A stretch of DNA of 64,000 nt from assembly GCF_032854445.1 (NCBI RefSeq), contig NC_088295.1, positions 71,824,028-71,888,027 on the forward strand, in the 5' to 3' direction. Position numbers and translations under genes: made by a program. The notes beneath the pieces are model-generated. The model saw only the letters and a list, made by a program, of their open reading frames with translations. It ran no database searches and was not told the origin of the DNA. This DNA is from Liolophura sinensis. Lineage: Eukaryota > Mollusca > Polyplacophora > Chitonida > Chitonidae. Below, piece after piece: positions 1 through 14,000 of this stretch (the first letter of the stretch is position 1; every line of letters begins with the position of its first letter).

Positions 1-145
1 ATCAAAGTTTACATGCATTGCTTATGTTTTACACATTATATTTCCAAATAATTCATAGCAATACGATTACCAGTATACCGTTTTGCAAAGAAAAACTGTC
101 TGTACGCAAAACCAAACACACGTTCAGTAGTTGTATGCAACTTAC

Positions 146-237
146 CATATGCTTATGGCATAAACCTCGAAACTGTTTGAATTTTTTCGATATCAACAAA
201 TTTGTTTTGCCAATAGCAGCACGTATCCTTCCATTAG
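146..237 (-). CDS. DLGAP: DLGAP homologue coding exon 4 (GKAP domain)
   Basis: The acceptor TTTGTTTCAG is at 238 and the donor ATG|GTAAGT at 145. The exon supplies ANGRIRAAIGKTNLL and KFKQFRGLCHKHM, which align with the conserved G-K-I-R-x-A-x-G...Q-K-F-x-Q-F-R-x-L-C segment of DLGAP proteins. It enters in phase 1 and ends in phase 0, so at least one further coding exon must lie beyond the left edge. Confidence 0.92.
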
Positions 238-3200
238 CTGAAACAAAAGAAGATAACATTTACGGGTACCATAACCATTTCCAATGCCTTTTTACATAAT
301 ATACACTGTTAAAAACTTTGTTTTGTCAAAGTATGTTAAATCTAGTGCTATCTCTCCACAAAGAATTCCTTTCTTTATTTCACCTTATTTACTTCTACAG
401 GAGGATAACTGTGTGCCCAGAGAAAATCACTAACCTTTGCTGCAGGACAAACCTCCTGACCGTTACATTGAAAGCAGCATGTTTATTACTGTACTGGTAC
501 ATCATGCAGCGTGTAAATCAAACCCCCCACCCCCCACCTTGCCATTTCAAATACTGTAAAATACTGTTACCAATATGGTATGCATACTTACCTTATTTTT
601 ATCATTAAATAGCATTTGCTGATCAGTGCAGTAACGTACATATACACGTGCATGTATGTTAAATGACTAAATGAGGTTAAGATCACTTTGGTGGTATTAC
701 AGCCCTATTGTAGTGATGTACGATGTGTGAGAAATCCCCCAGACTCCTTACCTTCCTCTGGTAGAGCAGTCTCCCCCATGTCACCCTTGGCCTGTCCACA
801 CAGCACTAGTAGTCTCTCCTCTTCTGTCTGACACAGGTCCAAGTAGTACTGGCCATCCTGACAACAACAACGTCACAGTTACCCCTTACTGACACAGAAT
901 CATCAGTATATAGCAGTACCCTTGCTGGAAATAATACTCTATCAGGGTCCTACATGGAGCCGGAGAATTAATAATCCCGGCATTACATGTAACTTCAGTT
1001 CAAACTAAATTAAAGGGCCATTAACTTTGTATCAGGACTCAAAACATTGAGAAATTGGATTCTTTTTGGTGCAAGTAATGCCAAGCAAATGCTATGATTC
1101 TAAAATCTGTCTAGAAGTTAACCGTTGGTTACAGAGATGGTAAAGATGCATATAGATAAAATCTATCCATGCAATAGGAACATATATGATTTTATAGGCC
1201 CACCTGTTTTACATATACTGTAAACATAAATTAATGGGAAATATGATTTTGAATTTTTAACAGGATATATCACAGCCCTTTAAAACACTATGGTACCAAG
1301 AGAATTCTTAAAAAATACATTTCATTCGCAAGTACTTAGTAAATACATATACAGATACACATGTAAACATAGTAACTTCTACCATGGTTTTCAAACTGAG
1401 ATCTTCTCTTGGGCAGGTGATGTACAATCTACATAACCCCCTGTACCCTCTTCCCCATCACTCAACCCCAGCCCCGGATTTGACAGGGTTGAGTAGGGTC
1501 AGAGTATGAGGCAGAAGACATCTGTGGCAAACAACTATGTCAGAGTACACAGCCTGCAGATTTATGAATGGTTTTGCCTGGCCGACTTCCAAGTACACAG
1601 TAACTTCCCCTGACAGAAACTGATTACTAGGCTGACCTGATGGATATACACATTGTGGGGTTGGGTAGAATATCACTGTCAGAGTAAAGGTAGATGTACA
1701 TAAGGAAAAAACATCTGTCACTAACTATTTTCTACTCTTACACGTTCTATATGTTTAAAGCACTAAACATACAGTATTAAAGGAAAAGACTTCTAAAAAT
1801 CAAAGTATACATCACTAAACAGACCACACACATGTAAAACTATGCATAAATATACTTTTTTTTTTTTTTTTTTTTACATTTTTGTGAACAGAGTTAAAGG
1901 CATTTGAATTCTAAGGTGGGCTTTATGAACCATAATATCAGAGTTAAGGAACTCTGACGTCACACTAAGTTTGTCCAACTCTAATCACGATGCTGAATGT
2001 TTGAACAGATCGTTTTACCCATGAGAAAAAGATTACTGACATAATGTTGTCAAAAATTCCATTCTTCTAGTGAACATCAGGGAAAAAAACGATAATGTGA
2101 CGTACAATTTCCTAGCTATCATCAGTGCGGCTCATAAAGCCCACCGTAGTATTCGAATATGTGAGGGCCTTTCAACACTCTTTAAATAAATCTGAAGAAA
2201 TAAATGAAAGTATTTTTAGGCATAGATTTCAGCTGTCTGTATGACGAACCTTACTTCATATTTTAGCTTTCTTTCACTTTAACCTATACACCAAAAATAC
2301 AGGTGATTCCTATACATATACATCGATACATCATTTCCCTGCCTTATTTTTTACCACAATGCAAATTACGGAATGCACAATTCCAGTATCAAATCTCTAA
2401 ACTAGCAGACTACCAGAACAGCTTCACTGAAAAGATGAAAGAAATATACAATTAGGCTTTCCAAATCATTGCCTAATTGAATTCTACCTCATTTTCTCCC
2501 TTGTTCAACAAAGTAAATGTACAGTGTATACCCAATAAACCCACATGCATAATATCCACTCTAACCCGGGAAAATCTCTAAATTAGCAAGTCAGTTTCAC
2601 CAAAAAGATAAAAAAAAAATATTCAAAGTATCCTGGCTCATTTCCGTTCACACTCAACACAGCATACATATACATAAGGTAAATTAGCGCAAATTTTGTC
2701 CCTGACTTAAGTTGCACATTTTTCCTGATTGTGATAATTTCATAATTCTACTCATCTTTTAAAGTTTGTTGGTTCAGAACCAAAAGTAATATTTTATGAG
2801 ATTTATTTGACTCTAAAAATGCACCTTTTTATTGTGTATATACAATCTGGTCAGGTGCACAAATTAAACATTGCTCAAACTCACCTTATACACATCTCCT
2901 GTGGGGTAAACACCAGCATGACCATTAGGTATAACACCACTTATCTGTCCATTCACCTGTCCTGCTGGCTTCACCACAGCCAGGTGAGATTTGTTGAAAT
3001 TCACTGGTAAGCTGCCTGTCCTGGTCACATGCGAAGACGGCAGGCTGTCCGGACTGGAGCTGTCTGAGTGCACGGACGACACACTCGCGCCTGGTGACGA
3101 CAAATTGATGTCTTTCCGAGAGGAGTATGAACTATACCTGCCATACCCACTCACAGCACAACTAAGTTTTAAATATGACGGCATTTTGTTCACATCGCGT

Positions 3201-6200
3201 GGAGATATTTCACAGGAATTGGACAATCTTGGCATGTTAGAGCCTCCACTGGAGTGTTTTGACAAGGCACCGTTCTCTAGGCCGACCAGGGGAGCTCCAT
3301 GAGAGAGCTGCATGTCTGTGGGTGGGGGAGAGAACCTCTGGGGTGCAGAATCCCGATATCCCTTTGATGAGGTGTTACTTGGACACAGGTCCAGCAAGTT
3401 GTCCTGACTCAGTATCACCTGTTTAGATCCCGACACAGACGCCTGACCACTGCTATTCAACAAGGCTGGCTCTCCTCCTAGAAAGAATCGAACAGGTACA
3501 TTAGTCATAAATTTACATAGATAATGTACAAGTTGCACAGCTGCCTAATCAAATACCAGTAAACTATCATCTGATGATAATATCTAAATGCTCTGGCACT
3601 GAGTCTCACATATACAGTACATCTACATGTATAACAGTCAAACTATTTACAAACCAGGCCTGCAACATATGTCTGGCAGTACATTTGAATCAATGGATAG
3701 TACCCAACATATAATAAGAACTGTAAACGCTACTGGTATATATGGACATTGTACCAATCCACATTTCTGATTGTACATGTATGTAGCTGTTACATTTGAG
3801 CTCTAAAGTTAACAGGCTCTGCAGTTCTGGTCAATTTAAAGAAGAGAGAGCTTACACATGCATAGGTCCAGGGAACAAACCTACAAAAACTTCAGGGTGT
3901 AATTCTGTCCTACCTAGATACTAGAAAATGTGAACTTTACCATGAAGAGAAAAAAATACAGCAAGTAAATGAGACGACTAAGAAAAACTGCATAGTGGAG
4001 GAAAGTCTACTAGTGAGAGTCCTGTGGGTGTATGAGTAAGGTAAAGGGACTGATCGAAGGCAGCTGGCAGGCTGTCTGTCAACAAAAACTACCACCAGTA
4101 CGGTTAGCTGGTTAAAATAGAACTGGGAGTTGAAACAGCTGGAGATTGGAATTGCTACAGAGTTTTCTACATTCTCTTGGGTTTTATAAAGCAGTAAACT
4201 ACAGATGCACTACAGCAGATGAAATCTCTGGCAGTAAATAACTAAACATCTCTATGTTGTTTTAACAGATGAGAAACTTCCTCATACATTTACATTACAT
4301 GTATTTCCAGTGGTGTGATAATAATTTATACACAAATTCATACGGAGTTGCTACCTGTGAGTTTAAAAAAATAGCACACTGTGACATACATGTTGTGTTG
4401 TTCATATATTTCGTTTTCTCCCCTTAGAATGTAGATTCTCTACAAATTACATTGGCATTGCTGGAGCTGGTTTTTATTTTCATCTATAAATATATGTACC
4501 AGGCGCAATCTCATCAACATCCAGCTGTGTACTGGATTGGAATCTGTGTACTTGAATCTGCTGGATTAAATCCAAATCATATGATACATGTACACCCTAT
4601 CTAGAATATAAGAGGTAAGGTATAGGAGGACAGAAGTGATATTCCTGTGGAAGAATAATGAAAGTAACACATCTGGAAAAGCTGGCAATAAATAACCATC
4701 AATGCACATGCGACATACCATGATGTTGGCACCTCTATTCTGACAAACTCAACATGTATCCAACAGAACTCCACAGACCTAAAATATATGTCTACTTGAA
4801 TCAGAGGTACATAAGATACTGGCTTGGACTGGTCCTCTACCCCATACACATCAAACAAGAAGCCAGTCTGTATTACATGTGTAACCAGACCCTGACATAT
4901 ATGAGGAGGCTACTTGTACATAGTGTATTAGAGGCAGGTGAAAGTCAAACTACATGAATGTGTGGTATGTGAAGAAATTCAGCTGTTAGATCAAAGGCAC
5001 AGCTGGATCCTCACTGGACAGATCGTCCCACTGAGTACAGACAGCTTACATGCACACTTTATTATTTAACTATATCAGCTCCTACTGTGGCTCTGTAACA
5101 ACCAAGCACCTGCAATATTTACACTCAACTGTCTACACTTGATCTGTCATATTCATCTTAGTCATCCAAATATAAGGTACAGATCCAGATTCTTATGTCA
5201 TACAGTTCATCAGTTTTTCATCTTCACTGCTCCAATGCCAGGTCAGCACAAACAAAACACACCACCAAATTAATTTGTGTCTTTGCCTTTACTCAGTACA
5301 GTGATTCACTGTGGGACCGGCATACATAACCAGGCCTTTAGGACTGGAGGAAAAACTTAAAGCCCCATTCAATCCAACTTGTGTTCTGAAGATAGCGTCT
5401 GTTATTTACATGTGAAGTTTGTCAGTCCCCACTTAGTTTGTACCTGACTGGATGGGATGTTATACCTGTCCTTGTCATCCTGCTTATTTGGTCATTCTGT
5501 TTGCTGTGTACATTTACTGGAGTGATGTGCATAAACAGTGTAGTTCCTGCATGTCGTGAAGGAGTGACCAGAAACAGGTTTAGGTTCATTACCATGTAAT
5601 ACCTGGCTCCACAGAAAAAGACACAACATTAGAACACCCACAATTAATTAATAACAGGTTAGTCTACATCATTCATCACCCTCGCAATGAGTTTTCTTAC
5701 TTGTTTCATCTGTAAAACTTTCACGTAAACATTGGTGGCATAAAATACATGCATCTAAAGCATGTTACCTTTGTTTTGTTTTGTTTTTTTTTTGGTCAGA
5801 GGTGCTGTGTTTCTAGCCTCAGGCATTTTGTGTGAACTAGGGATGAACCTGGCCTATCCAGAGAGTAGTCTCACAAAGAAAACAATTCAATACATTCCAC
5901 ATGTAACATGTATAAGCCCCTACGTCCTTTCATACACATTATATACACGTATGTGTCCATAAAACGCATGAAACCTAGACATACATGTAAATACCATCGT
6001 TTCCTTATCAAATTTCAGAGAAATCTAGTACTGCTGGTCATACTAAGTAGTAACAAGCTATGTGTATATGTATGTATGCTCTAAGTCCCTAATAAGGAAA
6101 TCGGAAAGGATACCACGTGGAACAATACTGTGCGTTTGTATCTACTTGTACACAGTATCTGTATGTCTGTAACTTAAGCTGGCCAGATGATGTATGGCAG

Positions 6201-9200
6201 CTGAGCAAGCTCACACTAAATGTCACCAGTGTTCTCTACACCTGGTCGATCTGAAGTCAGAAAGCACTTTAACATTCACTCTGCACACCCACATTTCAGG
6301 ACAATTCAGTCTTAATAATTACACCAATATCTCATGAAACAGAAACAAAATGTACGATATATGCTAAATTAATCCACAGTCAGTAAATTAATTTCTAATT
6401 TACTTGGGGCACAATATCGTCATATGGCACCTGTACAGAAAGTCATTAATGTTGAATAAGGTATAATATTCCTGCATACTTCCCAAGCAACCATCCATAG
6501 ACCTGTCACACGTGACCTGTTATTTATATACCCACACTATGGTATGGTACATTATACAATACAAAACACAGATGTGCCTGTCTATCAAGCTGTTACCATG
6601 TGGCAGGCAGGAAGACCCATTAGGTGAACTAACTTAGCCCTGTGAGAGGCTTCTTTACCTGCTCAGTCTACTTTGACATTCTGCTATCAGTGAGTCATCC
6701 CACAATACCTACTCACCTGTGCTCCAACACAGATGCGCTCAGGTGAAAACTGATAACACAAGTACGTCAGACTGCTTTATCCACAACAGAGTCCAGCCTC
6801 TGGATCAATACCTAATATCCTTGGGGAGTGGAAGACATCCCTACTAGTCTGGTATATCAGCCAATTACTGCTCAGAACACCCACACTACAAAACATCTCC
6901 AACAAGAACACTTCAATACAGCATAGGTGAAATTTTACTTAATAATTCACAACCAAGCCACAAACTACAACTCTCTGTAAATCAAAATCACATGATTTAG
7001 TCCCTAAAAGTGAAACAAAATAGTTCTGCTTTGTACCACTCTGGAACACTAAAGTAAAAGCTCTTTCATTATTTGTTTTCAGAAATACCATGTCCTGATA
7101 TGGACAAAAGCTACATGTAGTACCCTACAGTACATGGTGATAATATACAAAGAATACACCTGTGGTTATATTTACCCTCATATGACACTCCCGATGACAT
7201 CTCACTGACCCAGAACACAGTTCTGATGACTGAACATCAAACACCCTATCAACCCTATTAGACTCCACAGAACTGACAACACAGCTTTAAAATGGGTACT
7301 GTGCGCAGAAAACAGTACAGGTGTCTAGGGTACCTCACTGGCCAGTTATAACACTCAAGAGAACAGGTTATCCCAGACAAAACTAAATCTAGCTCACTCA
7401 AAAAACATTTACAAGTTAATGCGATGACAAAGAAGCAGGACTTCAGCGTTCCTAGCCGATCTTCCTCACTGTTGGTGCCTACATCAGTTGTCTTGTCCTG
7501 AACAAATGTCTCTCCCTTGTTTAGCCTTTACAATAATTATAGCCTGTCAGCTTCTTCTCCCTGAACATACACAGACCTTTGTTTTCTGATGCCTTCAGAC
7601 AATGGCTGAGATTGTCACTGGGACCCAGACAGGGCTGTGGGGACAAGTTTGGGGTTTGGATAACCTTTCCCTGGGACATGTAGCCACATGCAGATGTGAC
7701 AGTGGGCTGGGACAGTGCTGACAGTTCTAATATGCAAGTGTGACAAGACTGGAACACTGGAGCTTCACATTAAACATGCGCAAGGCTTTAACAATATAAA
7801 CTTAACAAGGCTAAGAGGAGACTCCCAGGGTGTGACTTTCCAGTGTACAAAAGGCAAGTATTTTATAGGATGACAGAACACTTTAAACAGAGCCTCATAC
7901 CAGCTATAATCACTGATAAAATTAACATCTCCAACATGCTTGAATGCCACTACCACAAAAGTAGACTGTTTTAAACTCCAAGAAACTTTCAGAGTTCGAA
8001 AAAAGTGCTGCCAACATTGGAAAGAAGTTGACAACTTGAAATAAGCAAAAATTTCTTTTTGTCAGCAAATACTGCAATCCTTAGAAAGAAACTGACAAAT
8101 AAGCAATGTCCTGTAATTTCTCACTGAACTTAGATTCATGTACAAACAACTTAAAGCCAAAACACTGCAGTGCTTTCTGTAGAGCAGTAACCTAGCAAGC
8201 ACCCTGGAATTCCTGTGTCATCAAAATTTAATCATTTGTAATAGTTTCTTTTTCTCGCCCTTGCATGCAGGAGTTATCAACATAAAGACGATAGATAAGA
8301 ACATCAAACAGCACAGCCTACTGAAGGTTATAATCAGTACATGTAATTCTATCTAATAATGATACTGTTATACAGAAGCTAAGATTCTTGAACCAATTCA
8401 TACATTTCAATGAAACATAACCACATGGCTCAGGAATTACTATATACTTACACTATGAATCACACATAAACCAGTCAGTGGCATCCAAAACATCTGAGTG
8501 CAGAATAGTCAGCTTACTGAGCTACATGTACCTCACTTAGCCAAACACCAGCACGACCTTGATACCCACAGCCTGATTACCTCAGAACACCCCAACATGT
8601 GTGACATGGCACTGGGACATGAGGAGAAATAGTTACTGTAGCACTGCTTAAATCACGATCCCCTTACCTCAAGCTTCCTGTCCTCGAGATTTCACCCACA
8701 AGGGACAGACATATCACAGCTTTACTTAATCATAAACAGTTGTTCAAAAACATATCAGCTTTCTTTGAAATCATATGTGCTGAATTTTCCCATGGTGTAA
8801 CCACATGTTGGGTATCTACTTAACTTGTAGTATAGACGTTAATGTACCAGGCTCTCCAGCTGGGCAACAAAAAACTACATGTGAATTGCCTGAAAACCAC
8901 TTCTGTTTCTCAGCATAACATGTACATGTGTAATGTTTCAAGCTGTTAGATCCAGTAAGCAGACACCGATATTCACAAAAACAAATTTTTCACATTTTAA
9001 AGGCCATGTATACAAAGAAAAATACAACATGTGTTGGTCACTTTACACATTTCAGCCTTAACTTAAAATAAAACGATGGTTACACTTGGATGGAAATGTC
9101 ATACTGTTATGGATCCCAGATGAAAGCTATCAACACAATAATTACCACCCTTAATATATGATATATAACCTCACTTAACCTCAGTGATCTTCTAGTGTTT

Positions 9201-11032
9201 GAGATAACACTGGACATGCAGTACATGTTGTCAGCTTTGATTAACAGGTTCTAGAGAGCATAAGGCCAAAACCCCAACTTCACACAGAAATGGTGAACTT
9301 ATACACCGTACACATACTGTAACCAGGGTTGTCTCTATCATATCTGTGCTATAAGTGAACAAAATGAAGACTAGAATACATGTAGTACATACACGTACAT
9401 CTATAAAGGAAGTCACACCGACTGAATGAAAGTCATAACTACATGTACATTTGTATCTCACCTGGAATATTTTATATACAGGGAATAGAAAAGCACAAAT
9501 CTGTAAAATGGTGCTCCAGGTGCATTCTACATTATGGCCACACTTCCCAATACATGTGTACCCTGTCACATCTAAATTACAAGCTAACTGCCCAGCCCAG
9601 CCCAGCCTACCCAGTGACTTGACTACACACTGGTATGTGCCAAGTTCTTGGGTAAACCATGCACACAGGACATTGTAGACTGGACAAGAGAAGGATTACC
9701 ATTTTGGTCAGCAGTCAGAGAATGGCCTCCACACAATAGAAATCATTTTACCTGGGGAGGGGGGACTGAGCAAGGACAAAGCTGTGGTCAAAACTGTTCA
9801 AGATCAGACATGATCTATCTGACCACTGTCCAGTCAAACTGTTAGAATGGCCTTGGGGTCTAGTGAGCCAGCATTTCCATCACAATGTGAGTTGGGTGGT
9901 CAACTTTGACAGGGACACTTAAGACACGGACAGTCACAATAAAGATAGTGAAAAGAGATAATTGAATCTAAACTGGCCATTCGGTTGTGGACTTGTTTGT
10001 CACAACCGATTCCCACTGTTACTATTCCATTCAATTTTACCTCAATAGTTGTAATTTCCAGCATATTTACATGTATGTACAAATGTATATCAGAACATTG
10101 TGGGATGCTGACTTCTAGCAGAGCTTACTCAAAAAACACCATAAGTCATAAACAAAAGTGCACATCTTATATCTTGAAAGTTTACTTGGAAATGAAACTC
10201 ACATATAGACAAATACATGTACATTTGTCATTTATATATTTGACTGGTGTTTTCAGCCGACTCAAGAAATATTCCTCACCTTGAAGGTACTACATCAAAT
10301 TTTCACACTATATGTACTAACATATACACTTGTCAAGTATTCAACCAGTAAAAACATAACATTAAAGGTACAACTGTATACTTACATGTGCGTACACAAC
10401 ACAAAAATGTGTATCCTGATGAAGGAAGTCCCTTACATGTCCTCTTCCTGAACTGATACCAGGATATATACCCAAATAAAGATGTTTAGTAATATGCATG
10501 CATGCATGGTACGGTCTTGTCAGATAGCTAACTTACACAGGCTCCTGCCTGGGCTGGTGAAAACCAAACACAACCACCAACAAGTATTCACCAACACAGA
10601 TCTGTCTTCACAAGGATCTTGACTCACACTAGTCATCTGAGGTCAAGCAGAGGAATGTGGCAATAACAATAACACTGCCCACTGCCACATACATGTGTGA
10701 GCAGACCCCAGCCCACACTTACAGCCACTATGTAATCTAGGTGATCTAGGATCTGAGTCATCCATCCACACAGCTGCTCCTGATTCTCACACACTGGCTT
10801 TTCTCTACCCCCAACACTACTAAACACATCAGATCACCCACAGTCCCTAATCGGGCAATTTTAGCTACATTGAGTGCTTTCCAATGGACTATGTAACATG
10901 CATGAATAACAATACCCTTGCCACAGAAATGAAATGGGAGTAGATCTATATTCCTCACCTTGAAGGTACTACATCAAATTTTCACACTATATGTATTAAC
11001 ATATACAATAAGTTTTATACAGCAATGCTTTT

Positions 11033-11070
<38 letters not shown>

Positions 11071-14000
11071 CGCTGACATTTTTTTTCCAGGATTATTGTA
11101 TATGTGTACCTTCAATCCACCAGGCACCTCGTATGAATGATCCTCCTTTATCAACCCACATTGAGGACATGGTTACCCAGTCATTCACATACATAAATGT
11201 ATTACCTACACGTACAATACAATATCAGTTCACAGCCATGTATACAGTCAGCAGACAACCTTGGAAATAAATCAGAGCTATGACAGATCAGAAAATGAGC
11301 CCCAATATTGGCTCACCCTGGCCTCACACAATCATATACCCATGATACACATTAACAGATACACATACTGAGATTGTACCTTACCTGTTCATCTAACTTG
11401 ACCAGGTTAATAGACAAATCTATCTTCATCTTCCTACTTACATGTATATACAGGTACACAGTATGAAAATTGTGGTACAGTATATATGTGTTCAGGTATG
11501 ACACATGTACATGTATTAACCTCAATCAAGTTTGTTCAAACAGAACATCATCCGAGCAATCCTTATACTAAGGGTATAGACTGCAGGCAGAGGTGTGCCA
11601 TGGAGATTAAGCCATGCTACAACTGCCAGTTACCTCAATATTCTGTTATATTTAGCCTCATCAATACTATGACTCAACTCCAGGTTCATCAATACCCAAT
11701 CTGACAGCTGCACTAACCCCATTACAGTCACAACCCCCAGCTATAGATAAGACAGGCACCATCATCAGCACCAGCCTCATCACCTTCCACTGCATCCACA
11801 TCACTGTATCACTACAAACCGTGATCCTATTTCACACACAATACACATGTACCTGACTCACATCCAGCATGGCTGAATTTGTTAAGTATTTTCTGTCTCT
11901 GAAGTAACACTGAAGTAGACTCACATTTTGAATGGTTGTGAGTGTTTAATACTATTTAGAGTCAAATACTCTCTCCTTTCAACAACACCACACACTTAAC
12001 ACATCCCAAATGTTGCAATGTCCACACCCTTTTAGGCTAATTGAGGATATTTCATCTCCTTAATGTAAACACATAAACACTGTGGCCACCCTAATGTTAA
12101 GTAAGTATCAGATTTCCTGGGCTAAGCCTCTTGAGCTTTAATGAGACTGTTCACTGGCCATGGTGCATGGTTTGTGTCTAGCCTTTAGATTGTACCTCAC
12201 GCTATCACTGGACATTAACACATGTCTGTATGGACCAGGGAGGCTGTTAAATCAATCCCTCCACTGGGCCCCACTAGCCCTGGTTTACTGCCACAGATCA
12301 AGTACAAGTAGATTCTGTGAGGACACAGCTACTGGTCAGCCACCGGCATCTTTCCACTCCATGTCTGCATAAGGGTACCTAATCATTTACATGTGTCAGT
12401 GACCAAGCCTACAATATCAGGGCCAATCATCTATTCATCCAGAGAATGACGATAAAACAATACATGTACATGTACAATAGACTTACTGTTTAACTTGGCA
12501 GAACCAGTGATTCCAATCATTGTACCAGCTCAATATAAGGTATGCTACAACCACAAGTGAAGAGAGCTCAATACATGTCCATGCCACTGAGAATGTGCAT
12601 GCCTTCATTCAGAAGATTCCTTCATTCATTCATTCAGCAGCTACGACATGTCAGAGGCGCATGGTGGCTGAGGAGACTACTGTCTGTCTTCATGCAGAAC
12701 TATCCACATCAGCACATTCCTGGAGACCCAGCATGTGACCTACTCCACACCTCTCACTGTCAGCAGTAGCACATGACACATGCTGCCGGCAGCTTCCGCA
12801 GGCCACCCCTCTGGACCCTCTGACGGTCAAACAGCAAGGGGTTTCTACTGTATGACCTAAGACATAATGACCAGGTCAAATGCCTAAACACTACAGCTAC
12901 TGTATGATCAGTATGAGGGTGGACCCTGGGCTTGATAGCAAGAACATGAATAAATACTGACTAATAAGCTAATGTTAACAACTTGCTCCACACAATCACC
13001 ACACTATACAAGTACATACAAATGTGTGTCATGACCATACCCTCATTCCTCAGCCTCTTCCCATATGAATTAGCACATGATTTATGCACCTGTCTAATTA
13101 GATTTTGAAAACAACACTACACTGGTTGGGTTGGCCAATTTCAGGGCTTAAGAGCAAGTATAATTTTCTCAATCCACTCAGATTAATGCATTCAGAATAT
13201 GCTTGAATAAATATCTTGAAAACATGCGAAAATGTTGAAAAATTACACTAAACATATAATATTTTCTCCATGTCACGAATATTTTTGTCTTTTTTATCCT
13301 TCTACATATGATCATGTACATGTACGTCCATGTAACTGTACCCAACATAACACTGCTGGTGTACATGTACGTCCAGGTAACTGTACCCAACATAACACTG
13401 CCTGTGTACATGTACGTCCATGTAACTGTACCCAACATAACACTGCCTGTGTACATGTACGTCCATGTAACTGTACCCAACATAACACTGCTGGTGTACA
13501 TGTACGTCCAGGTAACTGTACCCAACCTAACACTGCCTGTGTACATGTACGTCCATGTAACTGTACCCAACATAACACAGCCTGTGTACATGTACGTCCA
13601 TGTAACTGTACCCAACATAACACTGCTGGTGTACATGTACGTCCATGTAACTGTACCCAACCTAACACTGCCTGTGTACATGTACGTCCATGTACATGTA
13701 CCCAACATAACACTGCTATGTCATATTCACATGTTGCAAGAATGAAGATGAAAATTAAATCCTTGGCAAACAGAACAGAAACAGGCTACTTGATGACTTA
13801 TCCATTTAAACCTACCAACCTGCTATATGAACTGATCACAACCCCAGCTTCAGATAGGAAATGACATGTGATTTGTCTCTTGTCTACCAGTTTGATCAGC
13901 CACACCCTGACCACTAAGTCACATACAACTGAACAGCAAACGGAGAGAGCACATGAATAATACAATGAGCTAAGTCAATTGTTCTGCACAAACGATATGT

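Noticed and set aside
2991-3302. 103-codon plus-strand frame
   Set aside because: It is antisense to DLGAP exon 2 and has no motif of its own.
13316-13717. CRISPR-like regular repeats
   Set aside because: The units are contiguous 45-bp copies without unique spacers, in a eukaryotic intron. It is a minisatellite.
13178-13864. Four overlapping open frames of 133-210 codons on both strands
   Set aside because: All are produced by the 45-bp tandem repeat, whose length is a multiple of 3. No family motif or splice structure supports them.
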